Part shown: piece by piece, positions 1 to 7,693 of the stretch | Numbering within the stretch: the first letter of the stretch is position 1 | How the letters are laid out: each line of letters begins with the position of its first letter | Source of the DNA: CAZMXP01 sp964570285 | Lineage (GTDB): Bacteria; Planctomycetota; PLA2 | NCBI GenBank assembly: GCA_964570285.1 | Contig: CAZMXP010000075.1 | Span: 1 to 19,608 of the forward strand | DNA: 19,608 nt | Direction of reading: 5' to 3' | Position numbers and translations under genes: made by a program | Notes under the pieces: generated by a model | What the model was told of the DNA's origin: nothing | Database searches by the model: none | What the model saw: only the letters and a program-made list of their open reading frames with translations

Positions 1-58
1 CGAACGTGAGCGACGCGAGCGCCAGGTACAGCGCGACGCCCCTTGCAGACTTCAGCAT
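1..58 (-). CDS. Secreted protein, N-terminal fragment (runs off the window)
   Basis: Only the first 19 codons are present, reading MLKSARGVALYLALASLTF from the ATG at 58-56. A lysine followed by an uninterrupted hydrophobic stretch is the form of a Sec signal peptide or an N-terminal membrane anchor. The start is supported by a strong Shine-Dalgarno GGAGGAG (minus strand, 70-64) spaced 5 nt from the ATG. The gene lies downstream of nuoN on the same strand, but 422 bp separate them, so it probably has its own promoter. Its beginning (M-x-K-S-A) and its leader resemble those of the gene that starts at 19545 at the other end of the window. The mature protein is outside the window and no function can be given. 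Confidence 0.6.
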   Translation of the reverse strand, partial: MLKSARGVALYLALASLTF

Positions 59-63
59 GCGTA

Positions 64-70
64 CTCCTCC
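64..70 (-). promoter_or_regulatory. Ribosome binding site of the left-edge secreted protein
   Basis: The minus strand reads GGAGGAG here, an almost complete anti-SD complement, 5 nt before the ATG at 58. It is the main reason for accepting this very short fragment as a real gene start. Confidence 0.65.
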
Positions 71-144
71 AATCGACTCTCTCGTTTCACTCTCGGTGCG
101 AGGCTGCATTGCGCAGCTTCGCGGACTCTCTCTCTATCGACCGT

Positions 145-163
145 GGAGCGAAGGTTACCGAAC
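145..163 (-). promoter_or_regulatory. 19-nt box shared with the right-edge leader
   Basis: The minus strand here matches the plus strand at 19444-19462 at 15 of 19 positions, with consensus GTTCGGYRWCCYTCGCTCC. It ends 86 nt before the ATG at 58; the right-hand copy ends 82 nt before the ATG at 19545. Conserved position and order relative to the GGCAAC pair suggest common descent of the two leaders. Function unknown. Confidence 0.4.
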
Positions 164-305
164 AACCTGTAATCAGCTCGCTCCGCCACTCGCGGACGAC
201 AATAATCTAGCCGTCAATCAGGTAAACATGGAAGTGAAATTTCCAGCAACCTACGGATTTTGCGTGGCTAGAGCCGGCTGAGTGCGTGTATATAGCGCAC
301 ACAGT

Positions 306-326
306 GTTGCCGATCACATAGTTGCC
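306..326 (-). repeat. Pair of GGCAAC motifs at 15-bp spacing in the left leader
   Basis: On the minus strand the repeated unit is GTGAT(C)GGCAAC, seen twice with the GGCAAC cores starting exactly 15 bp apart. The second copy reads GTGATCGGCAACAC. Next to the lon stop codon at 19274-19288 the sequence is GTGATCCGGCAACAC, the same with one extra C, followed by a second GGTAAC again at 15 bp. The pair lies about 250 nt upstream of the ATG in both cases. It could be a tandem operator for a DNA-binding protein or part of a structured leader RNA; the sequence alone does not decide. Confidence 0.5.
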
Positions 327-371
327 ATCACAATGCGATGGCGGATCGATGCTCTGGCTGGTGGCCCCGGG

Positions 372-439
372 GGGCTAGCACGAGCCCGGGTATCGGCTCC
401 TGGCGCCTTGGAGATACCTAGAGCCTGCCTGCCGGGCTC
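372..439 (-). terminator. Possible 3' hairpins of the nuo transcript
   Basis: Downstream of the nuoN stop there are inverted repeats: GAGCCCGG at 382-389 against CCGGGCTC at 432-439, with GTATC/GATAC (390-394, 413-417) nested inside, and a compact GGGCT-N6-AGCCC hairpin at 372-387. No T-run follows on the minus strand, so this is not a classical intrinsic terminator. It may stabilise the 3' end or act with Rho. Low certainty. Confidence 0.3.
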
Positions 440-480
440 GGTGGTGCGTGCAGCCTCCCCGCCCGGGGCGCCCGAAACCC

Positions 481-1983
481 CTAGGGGGAGGCTAGGAGGG
501 CACTCGCCGCGGAGCGGGCCAAGTCGTAGAAGGGCGCCATCGCCGTGCCGAGGAGGAAGACCCCCGCCAAGCAGACGACCAGTACCGCCCGGAGGCCCCG
601 CGAGACCGGGATCGGCCCCTGATCCGAGCCTTCCGCCGCCTCGTGCATGTAGAGCCTCTTGACGACGCAGAGGTAGTAGTAGAGCGAGACGACCACCCCC
701 GCGGCCCCCACATAGGCAAGGAGGTAGGCAATCAAGGTCCCCTTCGCGATCACGGCCCGGAAGACGAGGAACTTCCCGAAGAATCCGGCCAGCGGGGGGA
801 CCCCCGCCAGGGAGAGAAGCCCGCAGGTGAGGACGAGCGCGAGGAAGGGGCTCCTCCGCCCGAGGCCGCTGTAGTCCTCGACGGCATGGCTCTTCACGGC
901 CCCGTTCACGATGACGACGACCGCGAAGACGCCGAGGACGGTGAACAGGTAGGCCATGAGGTAGTAGGCGACCGCGGTGATCCCATCCTCGCTGAAGGCG
1001 AAGAGCCCCATCAACGCATAGCCCGCATGGCCGATGGAGCTGTAGCCGAGCAAGCGCTTGATGTTCCCCTGCCACATCGCCCCGAGGTTTCCATAGAGGA
1101 TCGTCGCCGCCGCCATCACCGCGACGAGCGCGAGCCACGGGGCGGCCACGGCGAGGCCGCTCTCTCCGCCCGGTCCCATGCAGGCACGGGTGACTTTGAG
1201 CAGCAGCACGATGCCCGCCGCCTTCGATCCCATGCTCAGGAAGGCGGTCACCGGGCTGCTCGCCCCCTCGTAGACATCCGGCGTCCAGACCTGGAACGGC
1301 ACGGCGGCGATCTTGAAGCCGAGCCCGACGAAGGTCAGCAGGAGGCCGAACTGGAGCAGGGCCGCCCCCGAGTGCGAGAGCCCCTCCTCGGTTGCGGGGC
1401 CGAGATCACGCAAGAGAAGGCTGCCGGTCGCCCCGTAGAGGAAGGCGATCCCGAGCAGCAGGAAGGCCGAGGCCAAGGCACCCAGCACGACGTACTTCAC
1501 CCCCGCCTCGATGCTCCGCGGGTCGTTGCGCTTGAACGACGTGAGGCAGTAGAAGCTCACGGTGACCAGTTCGAGGGAGACGAAAAGCATCGCGAAGTCC
1601 TCCACCGAAGAGGCGAAGAACATCCCCATCGTCGCGAAGAGGCAGAGCAGGTGGAACTCGCCCTGCCCGCGGTCCACGCGCTTGAGCCACGTATCCGCCA
1701 TCGCATGGACGAACAGCGCGGTAATGCCGAAGAGGAGCTTGAAGAGCACCGCGAACGCGTCGAGACCGTAGTGTCCGAGGAAGGCGTACGCGCGACCCGT
1801 GTCGCCGAGGCCCAGCCCCTGGATGCCGACGTAGAGCGTCGCGAGCACGATCCCCCACCGCGCGGTACGCGCCACGCCGGCCTTCCGGTCGGGGGCGGAC
1901 CTGGCGTCGCGCACCAGCGCGAGGAGCGCCGTGGCGACGAGGATCCACTCCGGCATCGCGAGGCCGAGGTTCCAGTCGCTCAC
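481..1983 (-). CDS. nuoN: NADH-quinone oxidoreductase subunit N
   Basis: Antiporter-like membrane subunit of complex I, 500 aa, about 14 transmembrane helices; one of three homologous proton-pumping subunits in the membrane arm. The essential TM5 glutamate is E138 (in SLELV), the TM7 lysine is K224 (in GFKIAAVPF, followed by the family motif TPDVYEG), and K404 lies in GFFGKF of TM12, as expected for NuoN. The start is the GTG at 1983-1981, which overlaps the nuoM stop by 4 bp (GTGA) and is preceded by GAGGAGG; an internal Met11 is a less likely alternative. It is the last gene of the nuo operon and ends with TAG at 483-481. Length and motifs are normal. Confidence 0.96.
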   Translation of the reverse strand: MSDWNLGLAMPEWILVATALLALVRDARSAPDRKAGVARTARWGIVLATLYVGIQGLGLGDTGRAYAFLGHYGLDAFAVLFKLLFGITALFVHAMADTWLKRVDRGQGEFHLLCLFATMGMFFASSVEDFAMLFVSLELVTVSFYCLTSFKRNDPRSIEAGVKYVVLGALASAFLLLGIAFLYGATGSLLLRDLGPATEEGLSHSGAALLQFGLLLTFVGLGFKIAAVPFQVWTPDVYEGASSPVTAFLSMGSKAAGIVLLLKVTRACMGPGGESGLAVAAPWLALVAVMAAATILYGNLGAMWQGNIKRLLGYSSIGHAGYALMGLFAFSEDGITAVAYYLMAYLFTVLGVFAVVVIVNGAVKSHAVEDYSGLGRRSPFLALVLTCGLLSLAGVPPLAGFFGKFLVFRAVIAKGTLIAYLLAYVGAAGVVVSLYYYLCVVKRLYMHEAAEGSDQGPIPVSRGLRAVLVVCLAGVFLLGTAMAPFYDLARSAASALLASP

Positions 1984-3503
1984 CGCTGCGCCTCCTCGAT
2001 CGTGACCGCGACGACGCCGCGGATCTTCCGCACGCCGCTCGAGATCGTGTCCACCAGCGTCGACGGGAAGCAGCCGGTGAAGGTGAGCACGAGCACGAGA
2101 ACGACGAATGGCGTCTTCTGGCTGCGGCTTCTCGCGTCCTCGAGCCCCTCCCAGCGAGGGTTCAGCGGCCCGAACCACGCGTCGCGCACCGCGCGAAGCA
2201 GGTAGGTCGCGCTGATGACGATGCCCCAGATCGCCGCGGTCGTCGGGATCCAGCCGGGCATCACGAGGCTCGTGCCGGCGAGACGGAACTCCGCCTTCCA
2301 CGCGCCGAGCAGCACGAGGAGCTCCGAGGCGAAATTCGCGAAGCCGGGCAGCCCGGCGCTCGCCATCGCCATGATGACGAAGCAGGTCCCGACAAAGGGG
2401 AGCTTCTTCAGCATGCCCCCGAGGTCGTCCACGAGCCGCGTGTGCGTCTGCTCGTAGAAGAAGCCGATCAGCGCGAAGGCGAGGGCCGTCATGATGCCGT
2501 GGGCGAACATCAGGAAGACCGCGCCGCTGACGCCGGTGATGCCGAGCGTCGCGAGGCCGAGCAGCACATAGCCCATGTGGCTCGACGACGAGAAGCCGAT
2601 GATGAACTTCATGTCGCGCTGCGCCATCGCGACGAGCCCGCCATAGAGGATGTTCATGCAGCAGAGCACGCCCACCCAGCCCATCCAGTGCTCCGCGCCG
2701 TGGGGCAGGACATCGAGCCCGAGGCGGAGGATGCCGTAGGCGCCCAGCTTCATCAGCACACCGGCGTGCAGCATCGAGACGCTGCTCGGCGCCGCCGCGT
2801 GGCCGATCGGCGACCAGGAGTGAAGGGGCCACATCGGCACGATGCAGGCGAAGCCGAGGAAGACGACCGGGAACCAGGTCACCTGGAAGGAGTCGGAGAA
2901 CTTCGTCTCCGCGAGCACCCGCAGGTCGAAGGTCTGCCCGCCGGCGAAGTAGATCGCGAGCACGCCGACCAGCGCGAAGACGGCGCCGAGCGTCAGGTAG
3001 AGCGTCAGCTTCATCGTCGCGTACTCCTTCGAGTACTGCGCGGCGCGGCTGCCCCAGATCCCGATCAGCAGGAACATCGGGATCACGGCCATCTCGTAGA
3101 AGAAGTAGAAGAAGAAGAGGTCCAGCGAGAGGAAGACGCCAAAGACCCCCACCACCAGCGCGAGCAGCAGGATGTAGTGCTCCTTGACCCGGTCCTCGAT
3201 CGTGCGGCTGATGAAGCAGCCGGTCCAGATCACCACCGACGTCAGCACCACCATCGCGACGCTGATGCCATCCACGCCGAGGCGGAAGCCGAGGCCCAGC
3301 GACGGCACCCACGCGAGATCGAGCACGTACTGCCAGCGGTCGCCCGCGGTGTCGTACCCCATCCAGATCCAGAGCGCGAAGAAGAGGCTGACCGACGTCC
3401 AGAAGGTCGCCGCGCCGCGGATCCGCGGCTTCTCCTCGGGCTTCATGCGCGCGATGTGGAGTACGCCGAGCAGCGGCGCGAGGAGCACGAAGAGGCTGAT
3501 CAT
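1980..3503 (-). CDS. nuoM: NADH-quinone oxidoreductase subunit M (variant proton-channel motif)
   Basis: Antiporter-like complex I subunit, 507 aa, multi-pass membrane protein. The TM5 glutamate is E137 (FFYEMAVIP), the central lysine K252 is in AGVLMKLGAYG, and the TM12 glutamate is E394 (FASELL). The TM7 motif differs from the usual form: where E. coli NuoM has FAVKMP...WLPDAH, this protein reads FACIVP...WSPIGH, putting Ile221 at the position of the proton-channel lysine (K234 in E. coli) and losing the aspartate. The register is supported by H246, 25 residues later, as H254 is from K229 in NuoL. ATG at 3503 overlaps the nuoL stop (ATGA); the stop overlaps nuoN. The frame is intact, so this is not a decayed gene. 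Confidence 0.95.
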   Translation of the reverse strand: MISLFVLLAPLLGVLHIARMKPEEKPRIRGAATFWTSVSLFFALWIWMGYDTAGDRWQYVLDLAWVPSLGLGFRLGVDGISVAMVVLTSVVIWTGCFISRTIEDRVKEHYILLLALVVGVFGVFLSLDLFFFYFFYEMAVIPMFLLIGIWGSRAAQYSKEYATMKLTLYLTLGAVFALVGVLAIYFAGGQTFDLRVLAETKFSDSFQVTWFPVVFLGFACIVPMWPLHSWSPIGHAAAPSSVSMLHAGVLMKLGAYGILRLGLDVLPHGAEHWMGWVGVLCCMNILYGGLVAMAQRDMKFIIGFSSSSHMGYVLLGLATLGITGVSGAVFLMFAHGIMTALAFALIGFFYEQTHTRLVDDLGGMLKKLPFVGTCFVIMAMASAGLPGFANFASELLVLLGAWKAEFRLAGTSLVMPGWIPTTAAIWGIVISATYLLRAVRDAWFGPLNPRWEGLEDARSRSQKTPFVVLVLVLTFTGCFPSTLVDTISSGVRKIRGVVAVTIEEAQR

Positions 3504-5368
3504 CCGTTGCCCCACGGCACCAGCAACAGCAGCAGGATCAGCACCGTCATCCCGCCGGCGAAGCAGTATGCATAGAAGTTGAGCCGCCCCTGCTGGAGCC
3601 CGCGAAGCTTGTCCCCCGACCAGCGCGTGAACCGCGTCGGGTAGCCGACGAGCATGCCCACGACCACCTTCTCCTCGACCCACCGGCAGCCGGCGGCGAT
3701 CGCCTGCTGCACGCTCCGGACGAGCCAGAGGTAGAAGTCGTCGATGTAGTACTTGTTTTCGAGCAGGAGCCAGACCCCGCGGAAGCGCGCCTTCAGCCGC
3801 CCGGGCCGCTCGAGCCCCTTCCGGTAGAGCCAGAAGGCGGCGAGGTAGCCGACGACGACCACCGCGGAGGAGACGACGGCGATGCTCGGATCGATGTGGA
3901 GGGGCTTCGGGGACCACTTCCCGAGGTAGTCCTGGAAGGCGCCGTAGGGCCACCCGATCCAGAAGGACATGATCGCGAGGAAGACCAGCGGCACGGTCAT
4001 CACCTTCGGCGACTCGTGCGGATGCGCGTGGCCCCGGTACTCGCCGAGGAAGGTGAGGATCCACGCGCGGGCCATATAGAGCGCGGTGAGGCCGGCGGTG
4101 ATCGTGGCGAGCAACTGCAGGCCGTGGAGCTTCTGGTGCAGGGCATCCAGGATCAGGTCCTTCGACCAGAAGCCCGCGAACGGGATGATGCCGGTCAGCG
4201 CGAGCATGCCGGCCGTGAAGGTCCAGAAGGTGACGGGCATCTTCTTCCGGAGGCCGCCCATCCTGAACATGTCCTGTTCGTGGTGGCAGCCATGGATCAC
4301 CGATCCGGCGCAGAGGAAGAGCAGCCCCTTGAAGAAGGCGTGCGTCGTCAGGTGGAACATCGCGATGCTGTAGTAGCCCGCGCCGAGCGCCATCACCATG
4401 TAGCCGAGCTGGGAGAGCGTGGAATAGGCGAGCACCTTCTTGATGTCGCGCTGGACGAGAGCGATCGTCGCCGCCAGCACCGCCGTGAATCCGCCGGTCA
4501 TCGCGACGAAGCCGGGCGCCCACCCCCAATCGACGCCGCCGACGCCGCCGAAGCAGAAGAAGACGCGGATCACCATGTAGACGCCCGCCGCGACCATCGT
4601 CGCCGCGTGCATCAGCGCCGAGACCGGCGTCGGCCCCTCCATCGCGTCGGGGAGCCAGACGTGGAAGGGGATCTGCGCGCTCTTGCCGGCGGCGCCCATG
4701 AAGATCAGCAGCGCCGCGAAGGCGAGCGTGCCCGAGCCGGTGCCCGCGAGCGCCCCGCCGGCGATCGCCTGCTCGATGCCGGCGAAGTCGAAGTGGCCGG
4801 TCAGGTTCCAGAGGAGCAGGATCCCGAGCAGGAAGCCGAAGTCGGCGACGCGGTTGGTCAGGAAGGCCTTCTTCCCCGCCTCGACCGCCGACGGCTTCTC
4901 GTAGTAGTAGCCGATCAGCAGGTAGCTGCTCGCGCCGACGAGTTCCCAGAAGACGAAGATCATCAGGAAGTTGTCCGCGAGCACGATGCCCAGCATCGAG
5001 AAGACGAAGAGCGCGAACTTCGCGAAGAAGCGGCCGATCGACGGGTCTCCCTTCATGTAGCCGAGCGCGAAGACGAAGATCGCGCTGCCGACCCAGCCGA
5101 CGACGAGCAGCATCATCTTGCTGAGCGGATCGACGAGCATGCCGATGCCGACGACCGGCCCCCCCGCCCCCGAGAGATCCATCCAGGCCCAGGGGGAGTG
5201 CACCGTGACATCCCCGACCCAGAAGAGGAAGGAGGTGAACGCGCAGTAGAGCACCGAGGCGATGGCGAGCTTCGGCCCCGCGGTGCTGCGGCGCAGCCCC
5301 GGCATCAGCGTCAGGGCCACGGCCGCCATCAGCGGCGCGAGCAGGGTGGACCAGGCGAGGAATGCCAT
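3500..5368 (-). CDS. nuoL: NADH-quinone oxidoreductase subunit L
   Basis: Largest antiporter-like subunit, at the distal end of the complex I membrane arm, 622 aa. Conserved residues are present: E142 (FWELVG), D176 (NRVADFGF), K229 in GKSAQIPFHVWLPDAMEGP, H254 in SALMHAATM, and FWSKD in TM12. The C-terminal portion after about residue 480 contains the lateral-helix region and a final TM helix (GGMTVLILLLLLVPWG). The start ATG at 5368 is 3 nt after the nuoK stop, the only junction in the operon that is not an overlap; there is no obvious Shine-Dalgarno, so translation may depend on coupling. The stop overlaps nuoM. Confidence 0.97.
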   Translation of the reverse strand: MAFLAWSTLLAPLMAAVALTLMPGLRRSTAGPKLAIASVLYCAFTSFLFWVGDVTVHSPWAWMDLSGAGGPVVGIGMLVDPLSKMMLLVVGWVGSAIFVFALGYMKGDPSIGRFFAKFALFVFSMLGIVLADNFLMIFVFWELVGASSYLLIGYYYEKPSAVEAGKKAFLTNRVADFGFLLGILLLWNLTGHFDFAGIEQAIAGGALAGTGSGTLAFAALLIFMGAAGKSAQIPFHVWLPDAMEGPTPVSALMHAATMVAAGVYMVIRVFFCFGGVGGVDWGWAPGFVAMTGGFTAVLAATIALVQRDIKKVLAYSTLSQLGYMVMALGAGYYSIAMFHLTTHAFFKGLLFLCAGSVIHGCHHEQDMFRMGGLRKKMPVTFWTFTAGMLALTGIIPFAGFWSKDLILDALHQKLHGLQLLATITAGLTALYMARAWILTFLGEYRGHAHPHESPKVMTVPLVFLAIMSFWIGWPYGAFQDYLGKWSPKPLHIDPSIAVVSSAVVVVGYLAAFWLYRKGLERPGRLKARFRGVWLLLENKYYIDDFYLWLVRSVQQAIAAGCRWVEEKVVVGMLVGYPTRFTRWSGDKLRGLQQGRLNFYAYCFAGGMTVLILLLLLVPWGNG

Positions 5369-5371
5369 CGC

Positions 5372-5671
5372 TTACTGCCGAAGCAGGTCCACCCGGTCGG
5401 TGTCGACGGTGGCCTTGAGCCGGAAGAGCGCGATCACGATCGCGAGCCCCACCGCGACCTCCGCGGCGGCGACGGTGATCGCGAAGAAGACCATGACCTG
5501 CCCGTCGAGGTTGTCCCACCGGTTCGAGAAGGCGACGAACGCGAGCGCCGCCGCGTTCAGCATCAGCTCCACCGAGAGCAGCACGATCAGGATGTTGCGG
5601 CGGGAGAGCACGCCGATCATGCCCACCGTGAAGAGCACCCCCGCGAGCGTCACCATGTGGCCGACGGTCAC
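5372..5671 (-). CDS. nuoK: NADH-quinone oxidoreductase subunit K
   Basis: Small three-helix membrane subunit of complex I, 99 aa, the usual length. It carries the two intramembrane glutamates of the family, E35 (SVELMLNA) and E71 (AAEVAVGLAI), which contribute to the proton path between the quinone site and the antiporter subunits. The start is GTG at 5671-5669, overlapping the nuoJ stop by 4 bp (GTGA). An ATG five codons later (Met6) is possible but would lose the overlap seen throughout the operon. Confidence 0.95.
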   Translation of the reverse strand: MTVGHMVTLAGVLFTVGMIGVLSRRNILIVLLSVELMLNAAALAFVAFSNRWDNLDGQVMVFFAITVAAAEVAVGLAIVIALFRLKATVDTDRVDLLRQ

Positions 5672-6165
5672 CGGAGCCTCCGCTTCGTCACGAGCACGGC
5701 CCCGACCATCGCGGCGAGCAGCAGCAGGGACGCGACCTCGAAGGGCAGCACGAACCTCTCGAAGAGCGGCGCCGCCACCGTCGAGGTCTCTCCCGCCCGG
5801 GCCGCGCGGAGCGGCTCGTCGAAGAGGCCGGCGCGGCGGCAGGTCCAGACGAGCGCGGCGAGGAACGCCGCCCCGAAGAGCGCCCCCGCGACGTGGAGCC
5901 GCGGCCCCCCCTGCATCGCCTGCAGGTCCTCCTCGCGCAGGTTCAGCAGCATGATGACGAAGAGGAAGAGCACCATGATCGCGCCCGCGTAGACGAGCAC
6001 CTCGACCACCGCGAGGAAGTAGGCGCGCATCAGCACGAACTCGCCGGCGATGCCGATGAAGACGACCGCCGCCCAGAGGGCCGCGCTGACGCCGTTGCGC
6101 CGGGTGATCGCCATCACCCCGGCCCCCGCGATCATCACGGCGAAGATCCAGAAGAAGGCCGTCAC
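5668..6165 (-). CDS. nuoJ: NADH-quinone oxidoreductase subunit J
   Basis: Membrane subunit of complex I, 165 aa, five predicted helices. The diagnostic TM3 segment is EVLVYAGAIMVLFLFVIMLL (residues 55-74), the helix that forms a pi-bulge in known structures, with the conserved tyrosine at 59. The segment after about residue 80 is variable and carries a loop rich in Ala and Arg before the last helix, ending VTKRRLR. GTG start at 6165-6163 overlaps the nuoI stop; the stop overlaps nuoK. The open frame continues upstream of this GTG, but that upstream part is the nuoI coding region in another frame. Confidence 0.93.
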   Translation of the reverse strand: MTAFFWIFAVMIAGAGVMAITRRNGVSAALWAAVVFIGIAGEFVLMRAYFLAVVEVLVYAGAIMVLFLFVIMLLNLREEDLQAMQGGPRLHVAGALFGAAFLAALVWTCRRAGLFDEPLRAARAGETSTVAAPLFERFVLPFEVASLLLLAAMVGAVLVTKRRLR

Positions 6166-6698
6166 TTGTGCTTCCACTTCCAGATCCGGTCCTCCCGGAT
6201 CCCGCCCATCGCGTAGAGCTTCGCTTTGTCGTGGACGAAGGCCTCCTTCGTCTCGTGGACGATCTCCGCCTCCTTCACGAGGAAGATCGCCTCCTCCGGG
6301 CACGCCTCCTCGCAGAAGCCGCAGTAGATGCAGCGCAGCATGTCGATCTCGAAGACCTCGGGGAACTTCTCCACCTTGTTCGGGTCCTCGAACTCGCGCC
6401 CGACGATCGTGATCGCCTTCGGAGGGCAGACGAACTCGCACATCTGGCAGGCGACGCACTTCTCGCGGCCGTCGGGGTCGAGCACGAGCGCGGGCGCGCC
6501 GCGGAAGTTGTCCTTGAAGTCCCAGCGCTCCTCGGGGTACTGCATCGTGATCGCGGTCTTCTTCCGCTTCCAGCGGAAGAGGTCGAGGAGCACCCCGAAG
6601 AAGTGGCGGATCGTCAGGTAGAGCCCCTTGACGACGGTGCCGAGGTAGATGCGTTCGCCGAAGCGGAGGTCCGGGCGGGAGACGACCTTGATTTTCAT
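6162..6698 (-). CDS. nuoI: NADH-quinone oxidoreductase subunit I (two [4Fe-4S] clusters)
   Basis: Ferredoxin-like subunit of the connecting module, 178 aa. Two CxxCxxCxxxCP motifs hold clusters N6a and N6b: C81, C84, C87, C91 (CVACQMCEFVCP) and C123, C126, C129, C133 (CIYCGFCEEACP). The N-terminal 45 residues contain an amphipathic segment that would lie on the membrane. These clusters normally pass electrons from NuoG to cluster N2 in NuoB, which is not encoded here. ATG at 6698 overlaps the nuoH stop (ATGA) and the stop overlaps nuoJ. Confidence 0.97.
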   Translation of the reverse strand: MKIKVVSRPDLRFGERIYLGTVVKGLYLTIRHFFGVLLDLFRWKRKKTAITMQYPEERWDFKDNFRGAPALVLDPDGREKCVACQMCEFVCPPKAITIVGREFEDPNKVEKFPEVFEIDMLRCIYCGFCEEACPEEAIFLVKEAEIVHETKEAFVHDKAKLYAMGGIREDRIWKWKHK

Positions 6699-7693
6699 CC
6701 GCGCACCACCGTCAAGAAGCCCGCCGTCACGACGATCATGACGAGGCTCAGCGGGAGCATGACCTTCCAGCCGAGGTTCATCAGCTGGTCGTACCGGAAG
6801 CGCGGCAGCGTCCAGCGCACCCAGATGAAGAGGAAGAGGAAGAAGCTCGTCTTCGCGACGAAGACAAGCCCGCTCAGCACCGTCCCCCAGGCCCCCACGG
6901 GATAGACCACGCCGGGCAGCGTGTAGCCGCCGAAGAAGAGCGTCACCGTCAGCGCGGATGCCGTGATCATGTGGATGTACTCGGCCATGAAGAAGAGCGC
7001 GAACTTCATCGACGAGTACTCGGTGTGGTAGCCCGCGACGAGTTCGGTCTCCGCCTCCGGGCAGTCGAACGGCAGCCGGTTCGTCTCCGCGTACCCGCAG
7101 ACGAGGAAGATCACGAACGCGGGGAAGAGCGGGATCACGAGCCAGACGTTCTCCGCCTGCCACGCGATCACCGCCTCCAGGTTCAGGTCGCCGGTGACGA
7201 GGAAGACGGGGATCACCGAGAGGCCGAGCGCGAGCTCGTAGCTGATCATCTGCGCGCTGCTGCGCACGCCGCCGAGCAGGCTGTACTTGCTGTTGCTCGC
7301 CCAGCCGCCGATCGTGATGCCGTAGACGCCCATCGACGAGAGCGCGAACACGAGCAGGATGCCGACGTTCAGGTCGGCGATCGCCATGCCGCGCGCGTAG
7401 GGCACGACGCAGAAGCCGACGAGCGCGGGGATCAGCGCGAGGCAGGGCGCGAGGATGTACATGCCCCGGTTCACGTGGCCGGGGACGACGTCCTCCTTGA
7501 AGATGAACTTCAGCAGGTCGGCGATCGGCTGCAGGAGGCCGGCGGGACCGACGCGGTTGGGGCCCAGGCGGTCCTGCATGAAGGCGCTGACCTTGCGCTC
7601 CGCCCAGACGAGCACCGCCGCGGTGAGCGGCAGCACCGCCGCGCCGACGATCGCGATGTGCAGCAGCTTGCCGAGCAGCGCGACGAAGTTCAC
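6695..7693 (-). CDS. nuoH: NADH-quinone oxidoreductase subunit H
   Basis: Eight-helix membrane subunit that forms much of the quinone chamber and links the peripheral to the membrane arm, 332 aa. Signature segments are present: AERKVSAFMQDRLGPNRVG (residues 31-49), GGWASNSKYSLLGGVRSSAQ, the acidic loop PFDCPEAETELVAGYHTEYS, and a C-terminal RFRYDQLMNLGWK. These include the conserved charged residues of the E-channel. GTG start at 7693-7691 overlaps the nuoG stop; the stop overlaps nuoI. Length is typical of bacterial NuoH. Confidence 0.97.
   Translation of the reverse strand: MNFVALLGKLLHIAIVGAAVLPLTAAVLVWAERKVSAFMQDRLGPNRVGPAGLLQPIADLLKFIFKEDVVPGHVNRGMYILAPCLALIPALVGFCVVPYARGMAIADLNVGILLVFALSSMGVYGITIGGWASNSKYSLLGGVRSSAQMISYELALGLSVIPVFLVTGDLNLEAVIAWQAENVWLVIPLFPAFVIFLVCGYAETNRLPFDCPEAETELVAGYHTEYSSMKFALFFMAEYIHMITASALTVTLFFGGYTLPGVVYPVGAWGTVLSGLVFVAKTSFFLFLFIWVRWTLPRFRYDQLMNLGWKVMLPLSLVMIVVTAGFLTVVRG

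Larger units (their letters stand above)
59..480 (-). other. 422-bp gene-free spacer between nuoN and the left-edge gene
   Basis: I see no convincing gene here. The part next to nuoN (about 360-480) is very GC-rich with several inverted repeats and is probably the nuo 3' region. The part from about 331 down to 59 is visibly richer in A and T and looks like the promoter and leader of the secreted-protein gene. On the minus strand it holds two GGCAAC motifs (326-321, 311-306), a TATATA about 17 nt after GTGATC (possible weak promoter), an inverted half-site GTTGCT (250-245), a 19-nt box shared with the right-hand leader (163-145), GA-rich runs, and the ribosome binding site. The open frames across this spacer do not resemble proteins. 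Confidence 0.55.

Noticed and set aside
296..330. Sigma54-type promoter at the GGCAAC motifs
   Set aside because: TGGCAA resembles the -24 element, but no GC dinucleotide lies at the required 10-nt spacing in either leader.
245..331. Possible c-di-GMP-I riboswitch in the left leader
   Set aside because: A CACGCAAA string is present on the minus strand, but the GNAA tetraloop helix and the second conserved ACGCAAAGCC segment are not, and the right leader lacks the string.
282..662. Plus-strand open frame across the spacer and the end of nuoN
   Set aside because: It is Pro/Arg-rich without structure, begins in a region with regulatory-looking repeats and overlaps nuoN in antisense. No ribosome binding site was seen.
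3896..5992. Long plus-strand open frame opposite nuoL, nuoK and nuoJ
   Set aside because: The product is low-complexity, rich in Glu, Arg and His, and it lies antisense to well-conserved complex I genes; a GC-driven artefact.
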